A stretch of DNA of 64,000 nucleotides from Chiayiivirga flava (GTDB taxonomy: Bacteria; Pseudomonadota; Gammaproteobacteria; Xanthomonadales; Xanthomonadaceae). The notes below the pieces were generated by a model. That model was not told where the DNA came from, ran no database searches, and worked only from the letters and a program-made list of their open reading frames with translations. Shown here one piece after another: positions 9,531 through 18,005 of this stretch. The stretch is taken from assembly GCF_014202825.1 (NCBI RefSeq), contig NZ_JACHHP010000002.1, forward strand, positions 558,001 through 622,000. The letters run 5' to 3'. The translations under genes and the position numbers were made by a program. Each line of letters begins with the position of its first letter. The stretch's first letter is position 1.

Positions 9531-10262
9531 ATGCACGATGGGCCGTTCTTCGTCTTCCGTCCGCAGCCGCGCATCGAGCGCGTGCCGATCGCCCCCGGCC
9601 ACGTGGCGCTCGTCATCGACGAGGCGCTGACGCAGCCGCAACGCTGGGTCGCGCTTGCCGCACAGCATCGCGCGGCATTCGTGCCGCAGCCGCACAATGC
9701 CTACCCCGGCGGCGAGCTGCGCCTGCCGGACGCGCTGTCCGCGCAGCTCGACGCGTTCTTCGCGCAGCATGTGCGCGCCGCGCTCGGCGCGCGCCGCACG
9801 CAGCGCATGTACAGCCGCCTCGCGCTGGCCACGCGCACGCCGGCGCAACTGGAACCGCGCCAGTGGATCTGCCATCGCGACCGTCTCGATCCGGCGCCGG
9901 ACGTGCTGGTGGCCGCCTGCGTGCTGTACCTGTTCCGCGACGCGTCGCTCGGCGGCACGGCCTTTTTCGTGCCTCGGCGCGGCGCGCGCGACACCGACGT
10001 GCTCGTGCACGAGTCGGGCGTGCTTGCGCCGCGGGATTTCACCGCGAAGTACGGCATCGCGCCGGGCTACATGACGCAGTCCAACGACTGGTTCGAGAAA
10101 ACCGCGTCGATCCCGCCGCGCTTCAACCGCATCGTGTTCTACGACGGCGGCGCGGTGTTCCACGGCAGCGACATCGCCGCGCCCGAACGCCTGAGCGACG
10201 ATCCATCGCACGGACGGCTCACGCTCAACGGTTTCTTCGTCTGCCGCCGCGCGGCGCGCTGA
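9531..10262 (+). CDS. DUF6445-family protein (possible 2-oxoglutarate/Fe(II) oxygenase fold)
   Basis: A 243-aa protein starting at ATG 9531. The sequence ICHRDRLDP (H-x-D-like), LYLFRDASLGGTAFF, the distal FHGSDI and C-terminal RLTLNGFFV are arranged like a jelly-roll oxygenase (HxD...H...R). This family is often encoded near TonB-dependent receptors and tryptophan-halogenase-like proteins in Xanthomonadales and Caulobacterales. Here it lies convergent with the GH13 amylase gene, 9 bp between stops, beside a TonB-dependent receptor. No metal-binding test is possible from sequence alone. No signal peptide is visible, so it is probably cytoplasmic. Confidence 0.65.
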   Translation: MHDGPFFVFRPQPRIERVPIAPGHVALVIDEALTQPQRWVALAAQHRAAFVPQPHNAYPGGELRLPDALSAQLDAFFAQHVRAALGARRTQRMYSRLALATRTPAQLEPRQWICHRDRLDPAPDVLVAACVLYLFRDASLGGTAFFVPRRGARDTDVLVHESGVLAPRDFTAKYGIAPGYMTQSNDWFEKTASIPPRFNRIVFYDGGAVFHGSDIAAPERLSDDPSHGRLTLNGFFVCRRAAR

Positions 10263-10271
10263 GGCCGCGGC

Positions 10272-12902
10272 CTACGGCAAGGCGATGACGCCGCTGCTGT
10301 CCATCCACAGCGGTTCGCGCGCGCCGTCGCCGCCGCCGAAGGCATGCGGCGATCCGTCGGGCTGCAAGCGGCGATAACCGCCGTCGTAGTCCCAGGTGGT
10401 GACGAGCAGGCGCGCGCCGGCAAGCGAGGCGGGATCGCCGATCGCATCGGAGGGCAGCGTCAGCACGATCGTGTCCGCGTCGCGATCCACGTGCAGCGAG
10501 GCACCGGCGGCCACGCGCCGGCCTTCGTCCGACGCGGACGCGCCGTCGGACGCAAACAGCGCGTTCGTCCAGCCGCCGGTCCGCAGCCGGTAATGCCAGC
10601 GCATGCCGTCCGGCAGTTCGGCGTTCTGCAGCGGCATTGCACGCAGGCCGCCGGCGCGGCCGGGCAATTCGAGGAACACGGTCAGCGCGAGGTGATCGAA
10701 ACCGTTCGGCGCATTCCACAACTGCACCACGTCGCGCAGTGCGATCTCGATGCGCAGCGAGCCGCCGGAGGTCGCGACCGCCACGCGGCGCAGGTCGAGC
10801 GGACGGTGCGTCTGCCACGCGGGATCGCTCGGATAGCGATACGCGCCGTGCGGGCCTGCATCGTCTTCGTCGGCATCGGCCATCGCCACCTGCGTTTGCC
10901 ATGTGCGGACCACGCGCAGCGCGCGCGACGTCGAGACGGCGTGTGCGGCCGGCGACCACGCCAGCACGCGGTGCTCGACCGCCGGATCGACGAAGCGCGC
11001 GGTGTCGACGCGCGCCTGCCACCTTCCCTGCGCATCGACGCGCGCGCGCACCGCGCGCTCCAGGTCGCCGTCGATCACCAGCAGCACCTCGTCGATTCCG
11101 TCGGCGTGGCCGCTGGCCAGCAGCGTGTCCTGTGCGGCCGGCAGCGGATCGAGCGTCAGCCGGGCGGACGGCGACGCCGGCGACGGTGTGGTGCGGCTCC
11201 CGTCGAGCATCCACACCTGTCCGCTGTGCGGCGGCAGTACCGCAGTGATGCGACCGTCGGCATCGACGGACAGCGCTGGCGCGGCGCCGTCGATCGCAGC
11301 ATCGTCGATCGAAGCACCATCAATGGAGAACACGTGCCGCAGCGCGGCGTGCGGCGCGAGCCCGGTCGTTGCGTCCGCGAGCAGCGTCGGGTGCGAGGCG
11401 GAGTTGAGCAGCACCAGCGCCGCCGCATCGCCGTGGCGCATCGTGTACGCCAGCGCACCCGGCGCGGCGGTGTTGTCGGCCAGCACCGTCGGGGTGCCGC
11501 GCGACAGCACGCGATGCTCGCGCCGCAATGCGATCGCGCGCTGCAGGTAGCGGTACAGCGGTGCCTCGCGGTCGAAATGCGAGCGCCCTTCTGCACCGAA
11601 TCCGCCCGCGAACATCGCCGCGCGCGGCGCGGTGAAGCCCTGTTCGGTGCCGTAGTAGATCACCGGAATGCCGGGCAGGGTCAGCATCAGCAGCAGGCTC
11701 TGCTTCAGTGCCGCCTCGCTGCCGCCGGCGAGGAAACGTTCCACGTCGTGGTTGTCGACGAAGGTCGGCATGCGGTGCGGATCGGCATGCACAGAGAGCA
11801 TGTTGCGGATGCGGTGCCCGAGCACGGCCGTGGGACGGCCGCGCGCGAACACGTCGAGCGTGCTGCCGTACAGCGGAAAGTTGATCATGCCCGGCAGCAG
11901 CGGCGTGCCGTCGGTGCTGCGCATGTAGCTGTCGATCTTGCGCGCCTGCGCGTCGTCGAAGGGCAGGTCGATGCCGAAACCTTCGCCGAACACGTGGAAG
12001 TCGTCGCGGCCGGTGTCCGCGGCGACGCGCGCGATGCCCGGTGCGGCGGGGTCGTCGGCGCGCAGGAAGTCGTCGAAGAACGCCGGCGCCACGTAGTACG
12101 CCGTGTCGACGCGGAACGCGTCCACGCCCACGGCGCGGATCCAGTGGGCGTAGCTCCGGCGCAACGCGCGCTGCACGGTGGGACTCTCGGTGTTCAAGTC
12201 ATCCAGGCCCGCGAGTTGCCAGTCGCGTTCCTGCAGCGGATCGGCGAAATCGACGATGTCCGGCGTCCAGTGGTAGATCGCCGCGGCGCGGTCGGCCGCG
12301 CGGCGCGGATCGTTGCGGTCGAACGGCGGCTGCGTCGGCGCGGGGTGCGGACGTGACGCAGGATTGAACGTCACGCCGCGCGACGGATCGTCCGCCGGCG
12401 GCGGCGCGTCGTAGCGGAAGAAATTGCCGACATGGTTCACCACCACGTCCTGCACCAGATACATGCCGCGCCGATGCAGCCCGTCCGACAGCGCGCGGTA
12501 GCGCTCCAGATCGCCGAAATGCGCGTCCACCTCGACGAAGTTCTCCGCCCAGTAACCGTGGTAACCGCCGTAACCCACGCTGCCGTCCCACCACTGGTGT
12601 GCGACCGGCGGCGTGATCCACAGCGCGGTGGCGCCAAGGCCCTGGATGTAGTCGAGCCGCCGCGCGAGCCCGGCCAGATCGCCGCCGCTGTAACGCGCGC
12701 CGTCGGTCGGATCGAATTCGCCTGCGCCCTGGTCGTTGTTGGACGGATCGCCGTCGTCGAAACGATCGATCATCGCGAAGTAGATGACTTGGTCCCGCCA
12801 GTCGGGCGAGGGCACGTGCAGCAGCGGCGCATCGTCCGGCGCCGGGGGCGTGGCACAGCCCGCGAGCACGGTCGCGCACAGCACCAGCATCGCTCGCACC
12901 AT
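10272..12902 (-). CDS. GH13-family alpha-amylase lipoprotein
   Basis: An 876-aa protein with a lipoprotein signal (MVRAMLVLCATVLAGCATPP, acylated Cys16). A GH13 (beta/alpha)8 barrel starts near residue 36 (QVIYFAMIDRF). All four conserved regions are visible: DVVVNH; GVDAFRVDT with nucleophile Asp266; FGEGFG with acid/base Glu307; FVDNHD with transition-state Asp386. After the barrel and its C-terminal beta domain come about 300 further residues, including a beta-sandwich-like starch-binding-type region (VLLVIDGDLERAVRARVDAQ) and a C-terminal domain resembling those of large periplasmic glucan hydrolases. It probably acts on starch or maltodextrin at the outer membrane. It is divergent from the TonB-dependent receptor. 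Confidence 0.9.
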   Translation of the reverse strand: MVRAMLVLCATVLAGCATPPAPDDAPLLHVPSPDWRDQVIYFAMIDRFDDGDPSNNDQGAGEFDPTDGARYSGGDLAGLARRLDYIQGLGATALWITPPVAHQWWDGSVGYGGYHGYWAENFVEVDAHFGDLERYRALSDGLHRRGMYLVQDVVVNHVGNFFRYDAPPPADDPSRGVTFNPASRPHPAPTQPPFDRNDPRRAADRAAAIYHWTPDIVDFADPLQERDWQLAGLDDLNTESPTVQRALRRSYAHWIRAVGVDAFRVDTAYYVAPAFFDDFLRADDPAAPGIARVAADTGRDDFHVFGEGFGIDLPFDDAQARKIDSYMRSTDGTPLLPGMINFPLYGSTLDVFARGRPTAVLGHRIRNMLSVHADPHRMPTFVDNHDVERFLAGGSEAALKQSLLLMLTLPGIPVIYYGTEQGFTAPRAAMFAGGFGAEGRSHFDREAPLYRYLQRAIALRREHRVLSRGTPTVLADNTAAPGALAYTMRHGDAAALVLLNSASHPTLLADATTGLAPHAALRHVFSIDGASIDDAAIDGAAPALSVDADGRITAVLPPHSGQVWMLDGSRTTPSPASPSARLTLDPLPAAQDTLLASGHADGIDEVLLVIDGDLERAVRARVDAQGRWQARVDTARFVDPAVEHRVLAWSPAAHAVSTSRALRVVRTWQTQVAMADADEDDAGPHGAYRYPSDPAWQTHRPLDLRRVAVATSGGSLRIEIALRDVVQLWNAPNGFDHLALTVFLELPGRAGGLRAMPLQNAELPDGMRWHYRLRTGGWTNALFASDGASASDEGRRVAAGASLHVDRDADTIVLTLPSDAIGDPASLAGARLLVTTWDYDGGYRRLQPDGSPHAFGGGDGAREPLWMDSSGVIALP

Positions 12903-13065
12903 TGCGCCGTCTCCTGCATGCGTGGCGTGGCGAACGCCGAGGTCGGCCGGCGGCAACGCCCTGCGCCGCACGTCCGGCGAGCTGCTCCAGTCGCGACGCC
13001 GGACGCCGGTCGGTGCCCGGCATCCCGGCGATTCTGCGAGCAAACCGCGCCGGCAAACCTGCGCC

Positions 13066-13101
13066 TTGCATGAATACGTATGCAATGCCCGCTGCATTGC
13101 A
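13066..13101. promoter_or_regulatory. Overlapping inverted repeats, candidate operator for amylase/TonB-receptor genes
   Basis: In the 329-bp gap between the divergent amylase and receptor genes, TTGCAT-N8-ATGCAA (13066-13085) overlaps TGCAATGC-N5-GCATTGCA (13081-13101). Together they give several copies of a TTGCAT/ATGCAA half-site. Repeated dyads between divergent carbohydrate genes usually bind a LacI-type or similar regulator; no regulator gene lies next to it. Nothing else recognisable is seen in the gap apart from the receptor's GGAGGGG ribosome-binding site at ~13222. Confidence 0.45.
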
Positions 13102-13231
13102 AAGCGGAGGGATACCATCGCCGCACGTTGCGCAAGTGGCATTCGCCGCCTGCAGACGGGTGCCGGACACAACCGCCCGAGGGAGGCGGGCCGGCTCCAC
13201 GACAACCGGAAAATCCGCAGTGGAGGGGCAC

Positions 13232-15982
13232 ATGTTGATTCTCAAGCGCAACCTGCTGAGCGCAGCGTTGGCGTCGGCAATCCTGGTGACCGCGCAGGCC
13301 GCGCACGCACAGTCGGCGGCCGCACCGCCGCCCGCCGACGGCGACGCGCAGGCGCTGGACACCGCAACCCTCGTCGCGCAGGTCGACGCCGACACCCGCA
13401 CGCGCGACGACGGCGAAGCCACCGAGCTCGACCAGGTCGTCGTCACCGGCATTCGCGCCGGCATCGAAAGCGCGATCGAGGTCAAGCGCGAATCCACCTC
13501 CATCGTCGACGTGGTCTCGTCCGAAGATCTCGGCAAGCTGCCCGACATCTCCATCGCCGACTCCATCGCGCGCCTGCCCGGCCTTGCCGCGCAGCGCGTG
13601 GCCGGGCGCGCGTCCACCGTCAGCATCCGCGGCCTGTCGAGCGACTACGGCACCACCCTGCTCAACGGCCGCGAGCAGGTCAGCGTGGGCGACAACCGCG
13701 GCGTGGAGTTCGACCAGTTCCCGTCCGAGCTGATCAACCAGGTGGTGGTGTACAAGACGCCGGACGCCTCGCTCGTCGGCCAGGGCCTCTCGGGCACGGT
13801 CGACCTGCGCACGGTGCGGCCGCTGTCGTTCCTCGACCGCACCGTCGCGTTCAACGTGCGCGGCGAGAAAAATTCGCTCGGCGAACTCAACGGCGATTCG
13901 GACGACATGGGCAGCCGCGTCAGCGCGTTCTACGTCGACCAGTTCGCCGACGACCGCCTCGGCATCGCGCTCGGTTACGCGCGCCTGGATTCGCCGGGCC
14001 AGGCCGAACGCTGGGAATCCTACGGCTACCCGACCGACAACGCCGGCTCGCCCGGCAACTTCGTGCTCGGCGGCAGCAAGTCGATGGCCTCGTCCACCGA
14101 CAACGTGCGCCAGGGCCTGATGGGCGTGCTCGAATTCAACGCGAGCGACACCTACTCCACCGTGCTGGACGTGTACTACTCGAAGTTCGAGAAGGCCGAA
14201 ACCACGCGCTTCCTCGAAGCGGGCCTGGGCTGGTCCGGCGCGCAACTGATCAACCCCGTCGTCGAAAACGGCGCGGTGGTCGGCGGCACCTTTACCGGCG
14301 TGCGGCCGGTGATCCGCAACGATCTCAACGAAGGCGACGACAAGCTCTTCGCCATCGGCTGGAACAACCAGTTCACCTTCTCCGAGGACTGGAGCGCCGA
14401 ACTCGACCTCAGCCATTCGAAAGCCGACCGCAACGAAAGCATTCTCGAAACCTACGCCGGCGCGCGTGCGGGCGTGTTCGACACGGTCGACTTCCGCCTC
14501 GATCCCGAGGGCCCGCCGTCGCTGAGCTTCGGCGCGGACTACACCGATCCGGCCTACGTCGTGCTCACCGATCCGGGCGGCTGGGGCCAGGACGGCTACA
14601 TCAAGACGCCGCAGGTGGAAGACGAGCTCACCTCGTACCGCGGCAGCGTCGAGCGCTCGTTCGCGGACGGCCCGTTCCGCAGCGTGGAGTTCGGCCTCAA
14701 CTACGCCGATCGCGAGAAAACCCGCAGCGTGCCGGAGGCCTTCCTCGACCTGCTGGCCGACGAGACCACCGTGCCCGGCGGCCTGCTGCTGAACCCGGTG
14801 GACCTGAGCTTCAGCGGCATCCCGGGCAGCCTCGCGTACGACATCAACGATGTGCTCGCGCAGTTCTACACCCTGCGCGACAACATCAACGCCGACATCG
14901 TCAACAAGCAGTGGACGGTGCAGGAAAAGATGACCACCGGCTACGCCCAGCTCAACATCGATACCGACCTGGGTTCGGTCGGCATGCGCGGCAACATCGG
15001 CGTGCAGGCGGTGCAGACCGACCAGAGCTCGAACGGCTTCATCGTGCTGCAGGGCAACGCCGCCGAGGCCATTCCGTACGACGGCGGCGCCGACTACACC
15101 GACTACCTGCCGAGCCTCAACCTCGCGTTCGGATTCCCGTCGGACAACACGTTGCGTCTCGGCCTCGGCCGCCAGATGGCACGCCCGCGCATCGACCAGA
15201 TGCGCGCCAACAACAACACCAGCCTCGAATTCACCGGCGTGAACCAGGGCCGCTGGACACGCAGCGGCGGCAACCCGGAACTGGAGCCGTGGATCGCCAA
15301 CGCGGTGGACCTGAGCTGGGAAAAATACTTCGCCGAACGCGGTTACGTGAGCCTGGCCTACTTCTACAAGGATCTGCGCACCTACGTGTACGACCTCACC
15401 ACGTCGTTCGACACCGCCGGTCTGCCGATCCCCGACGGTTACGAAGGCCCCACGCCCGATCCGGTGGGTTTCTACACCCGTCCGGCCAACGGCGAGGGCG
15501 GCACCATCAAGGGCTATGAGTTTTCGCTCTCCGTGCCGTTCGACCTGTTCACGCCGGCGCTCGAAGGCTTCGGTTTCATCGCCAACTATTCGGACACCAG
15601 CAGCTCGATCAAGCGCCTCGGCCCCGACGGCCCGGACGAGCCGATCGCGGGGCTCTCGGAGAAGGTGCAGAACATCGCGGTGTACTTCGAACGCGCCGGT
15701 TTCTCAACGCGCGTGAGCCAGCGCAAGCGCTCGGATTTCCTCGGCGAGATCCAGGGCTTCGGCGCCGACCGCGCGCAGGTCTACATCGACGGCGAATCGG
15801 TGGTGGATCTGCAGATCGGCTACTCGTTCGGCGAAGGTGCGTTCGACGGCGTCTCGGTGCTGCTGCAGGCCAACAACGTCACCAACGAACCGTACCGGCA
15901 GTACTTCCCCGGCAACGGCCTGACCCAGCGCTACGAGGAATACGGCCGCCAGTACCTGCTGGGCGTCTCCTACAAATTCTGA
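13232..15982 (+). CDS. TonB-dependent outer-membrane receptor, probably for maltodextrins
   Basis: A 916-aa protein with a strong ribosome-binding site (GGAGGGG). It has a signal peptide ending AQAAHAQ, a low-complexity Asp/Ala linker and a TonB-box-like LDQVVVTGIRAG near residues 66-77. The plug domain carries LPDISIADSIARLPG, STVSIRGLSSDYGTTLLNGR and the FDQFPSELI segment. A 22-strand barrel ends in the outer-membrane terminal Phe (YLLGVSYKF). The layout is that of large Xanthomonadales carbohydrate receptors; the divergent GH13 lipoprotein supports maltodextrin uptake (inference). A terminator follows at 16012-16040. Confidence 0.93.
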   Translation: MLILKRNLLSAALASAILVTAQAAHAQSAAAPPPADGDAQALDTATLVAQVDADTRTRDDGEATELDQVVVTGIRAGIESAIEVKRESTSIVDVVSSEDLGKLPDISIADSIARLPGLAAQRVAGRASTVSIRGLSSDYGTTLLNGREQVSVGDNRGVEFDQFPSELINQVVVYKTPDASLVGQGLSGTVDLRTVRPLSFLDRTVAFNVRGEKNSLGELNGDSDDMGSRVSAFYVDQFADDRLGIALGYARLDSPGQAERWESYGYPTDNAGSPGNFVLGGSKSMASSTDNVRQGLMGVLEFNASDTYSTVLDVYYSKFEKAETTRFLEAGLGWSGAQLINPVVENGAVVGGTFTGVRPVIRNDLNEGDDKLFAIGWNNQFTFSEDWSAELDLSHSKADRNESILETYAGARAGVFDTVDFRLDPEGPPSLSFGADYTDPAYVVLTDPGGWGQDGYIKTPQVEDELTSYRGSVERSFADGPFRSVEFGLNYADREKTRSVPEAFLDLLADETTVPGGLLLNPVDLSFSGIPGSLAYDINDVLAQFYTLRDNINADIVNKQWTVQEKMTTGYAQLNIDTDLGSVGMRGNIGVQAVQTDQSSNGFIVLQGNAAEAIPYDGGADYTDYLPSLNLAFGFPSDNTLRLGLGRQMARPRIDQMRANNNTSLEFTGVNQGRWTRSGGNPELEPWIANAVDLSWEKYFAERGYVSLAYFYKDLRTYVYDLTTSFDTAGLPIPDGYEGPTPDPVGFYTRPANGEGGTIKGYEFSLSVPFDLFTPALEGFGFIANYSDTSSSIKRLGPDGPDEPIAGLSEKVQNIAVYFERAGFSTRVSQRKRSDFLGEIQGFGADRAQVYIDGESVVDLQIGYSFGEGAFDGVSVLLQANNVTNEPYRQYFPGNGLTQRYEEYGRQYLLGVSYKF

Positions 15983-16011
15983 CGGCACGTCCCCGCCGTC
16001 AGCGTTCGGGA

Positions 16012-16040
16012 CCCGCCGGCTCGCGCCGGCGGGTTTTTTT
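16012..16040 (+). terminator. Rho-independent terminator after TonB-dependent receptor
   Basis: Perfect stem CCCGCCGGC-tcgc-GCCGGCGGG followed by seven Ts, 30 nt after the receptor stop codon. Confidence 0.9.
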
Positions 16041-16155
16041 CATCACGGCATGTTCACATCGCGGCGCCGCATCGGCCTATCCTTGGCATGCCGTCCGTCG
16101 CGGTCTGCGCGCCGTCGCGCACGGCGTCCGCCGACCCATGACGATGGATCCTGCG

Positions 16156-16431
16156 ATGTGCCGAAACATCAAGACGCTCTTCAACTTCGCTCCGCCCGCC
16201 ACCGAGCAGGAAGTGCGGGCCGCCGCGCTGCAGTTCGTGCGCAAGCTCAGCGGCTTCAACGCGCCATCGAAAGCCAACCAGGCCGCATTCGATGCCGCGG
16301 TGGGCGAGGTAACCGACGCCGCCCGGACGCTGCTCGCCTCGCTCGTGACGCAGGCCGTCCCGCGCGACCGCGACGTGGAAGCCGCGCGTGCACGCGAACG
16401 TTCCGCGCTGCGCTTCGCACCCCGCACCTGA
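16156..16431 (+). CDS. DUF2277 family protein
   Basis: A 91-aa cytoplasmic protein. The start is put at ATG 16156 because the family opens with MCRNIKTLFNF; an in-frame ATG 18 nt upstream exists. The rest (QFVRKLSGFNAPSKANQAAF, then AVPRDRDVEAARARERSALRF) matches the family along its whole length. It is a small helical protein of unknown function, widespread in bacteria. It lies 13 bp upstream of the VOC gene and is probably co-transcribed with it. Confidence 0.85.
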   Translation: MCRNIKTLFNFAPPATEQEVRAAALQFVRKLSGFNAPSKANQAAFDAAVGEVTDAARTLLASLVTQAVPRDRDVEAARARERSALRFAPRT

Positions 16432-16444
16432 GCAGGACACGCAC

Positions 16445-16819
16445 ATGACCGACACCGCCGCCGACATCGGCCAAGTCGCCATCACGGTAAGCGACGTCGA
16501 CAGCGCGCTCGCATTCTACCGCGATGCGCTCGGCCTGAGCTTCCTCTTCAGCCCCGCGCCGACGCTTGCCTTTCTCGCCGCCGGCCCGGTGCGCATCATG
16601 CTCACCACACCGCAGGGCGCCGGTGCCGTGGGCGCGAACTCGATCCTGTACTTCAAGGTGCAGGACATCGAGGCCACCTACGCCGCCATCGTGGCGCGCG
16701 GCGCCACCGCCGAGCGCGCGCCGCAACTGGCCGCACAGCTGCCGGACCACGCGCTGTGGACCGGCTTCGTGCGCGATCCCGACGGCAACCTCGTCGGGCT
16801 CATGGAAGAACGGCGCTGA
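16445..16819 (+). CDS. VOC (glyoxalase/bleomycin-resistance fold) protein
   Basis: A 124-aa protein starting at MTDTAADIGQ. The two beta-alpha-beta-beta-beta units of the vicinal-oxygen-chelate fold are visible: QVAITVSDVDSALAFYRDAL opens the first, and YFKVQDIEATYAAIVARGA opens the second. The C-terminus FVRDPDGNLVGLMEE carries the usual metal-ligand Glu region. The first-position ligand is not the standard His (Q in GQVAITV), so its metal site may be unusual. Substrate unknown. Confidence 0.8.
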   Translation: MTDTAADIGQVAITVSDVDSALAFYRDALGLSFLFSPAPTLAFLAAGPVRIMLTTPQGAGAVGANSILYFKVQDIEATYAAIVARGATAERAPQLAAQLPDHALWTGFVRDPDGNLVGLMEERR

Positions 16820-16855
16820 CGGCATTGCGTGGCCGCGCTCGCTGCGGGCTCCGCG

Positions 16856-17710
16856 TTACTCCGCGGCCTGTTTCGCGATCTGCGCGTCGAGCGCGGCCTC
16901 GGTGCGATCGGCGTACCGCGCGCAGGCCGTCGCGTCGATCAGCGTGCCGGCCTCGATGCGCTCGAACAGGCCCGATGCCTCCGGGTGCGGCGTGACCAGC
17001 ACATCGCACGGCAGCGCGCGCAGCGTCGCGAACGCGCGCCGGAACTGCGCCACGGTGTCGGCCGCGCGCGGATCGTCGACCAGACGGTAGCCCGGCGCCG
17101 TGAGGCTGTCGGCAAACACCATCGTCACAGGTTTGCCTTCCACGGTGTCGGCCCACGTCCACGTGGTGCTGCCCGGCGTGTGCCCCGGCGTTGCGTGCGC
17201 GCGCAGCGACACATCGCCCACCGTCACCGCATCGCCGTCGCCGATGCGCACGTCCACCTCCGCCGGCGGGTAGGGCAGATCGTCGCCGAAAAACAGATCG
17301 TTGCGGCCACCGTCCGCGAGCAGCGACGCACTCGCCTCCAGCGCATGCACGCGCGCGCCGGTGCGCGCCCGGATCGCGGCGATGGCCCCGACATGATCGG
17401 CATGCGCGTGGCTCGTGACGATGGCCTTCACGTCCTCCGGCCGCACCCCCACCGCGTCGAGATTCGCAAGCACCGCCTCCGCCGACGCCGGCACGCCGGT
17501 ATCGAGCAGGATGCTGCCCGCCTCTCCGCGCACCACCAGCACGGAAATCCCCGCCGTGCCGACGTACCACGTGCGCTCGCCCAGCCGCACCGGGGCATGC
17601 GGTGCGGACCACGACGCCGGCTGCGCTGCGGACACGGGAAACACGATCAGACAGACAGAACACGCAATCGAAACAGCGGCGGCGCTGAGAAACAACGACA
17701 TGGCAGACAT
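16856..17710 (-). CDS. Subclass B3 (L1-like) metallo-beta-lactamase
   Basis: A 284-aa exported protein (signal peptide ending VFPVSAAQ). All zinc ligands of subclass B3 are present: His101-x-His103-x-Asp105-His106 in SHAHADH, His177 in PGHTPGSTTWTW, and His242 in TPHPEAS. The segments GHTPGSTTWTW and RRAFATLRALPCDVLVTPHP closely resemble Stenotrophomonas L1. The product is therefore expected to hydrolyse beta-lactams, possibly carbapenems, in the periplasm; this is inferred from homology. The start is set at ATG 17710; ATG 17701 is possible. The gene runs away from the integron array, leaving a 295-bp gap that holds its promoter and the array's leading edge. No AmpR-type regulator lies beside it. 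Confidence 0.85.
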   Translation of the reverse strand: MSAMSLFLSAAAVSIACSVCLIVFPVSAAQPASWSAPHAPVRLGERTWYVGTAGISVLVVRGEAGSILLDTGVPASAEAVLANLDAVGVRPEDVKAIVTSHAHADHVGAIAAIRARTGARVHALEASASLLADGGRNDLFFGDDLPYPPAEVDVRIGDGDAVTVGDVSLRAHATPGHTPGSTTWTWADTVEGKPVTMVFADSLTAPGYRLVDDPRAADTVAQFRRAFATLRALPCDVLVTPHPEASGLFERIEAGTLIDATACARYADRTEAALDAQIAKQAAE

Positions 17711-17939
17711 CCGGACGAAAGGGCCGTGCAGTCTAGGCCGCATGCCCGGGCAGCCCGCGGGCGAGCAGAAGGCAATCCGAGGGCACTGCAACGGCACGAC
17801 CCCAACGCGCGACCGCCTCCGTCCGATGACGAACGCTGTCTCCTCACCCGGCATTGACCCCGGCGTTACGCCCCACAAAGCGACATGCGATTCGACCACG
17901 CGGCCTTGATCGCAAAGGAATTTTCGATGCGAAGGACCG

Positions 17940-17960
17940 CGTTACACCCCAGTGTTATGC
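17940..17960 (+). other. Leading edge of the cassette array (possible attI or degenerate core site)
   Basis: Just before the first cassette the sequence reads GCGTTACACCCCAGTGTTATGCGAC. GTGTTATGC matches the right-hand boundary seen at the other sites in this array (GTGTTA followed by TGC, TAC or GGC). No full attC stem lies to its left and no integrase gene is present, so it may be an attI remnant. This is weak evidence, given only to mark the boundary. Confidence 0.3.
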
Positions 17961-18005
17961 GACACTGGGACGGTGTCGAATAGGTGTCAGACGGCAGGAG
18001 AAACC

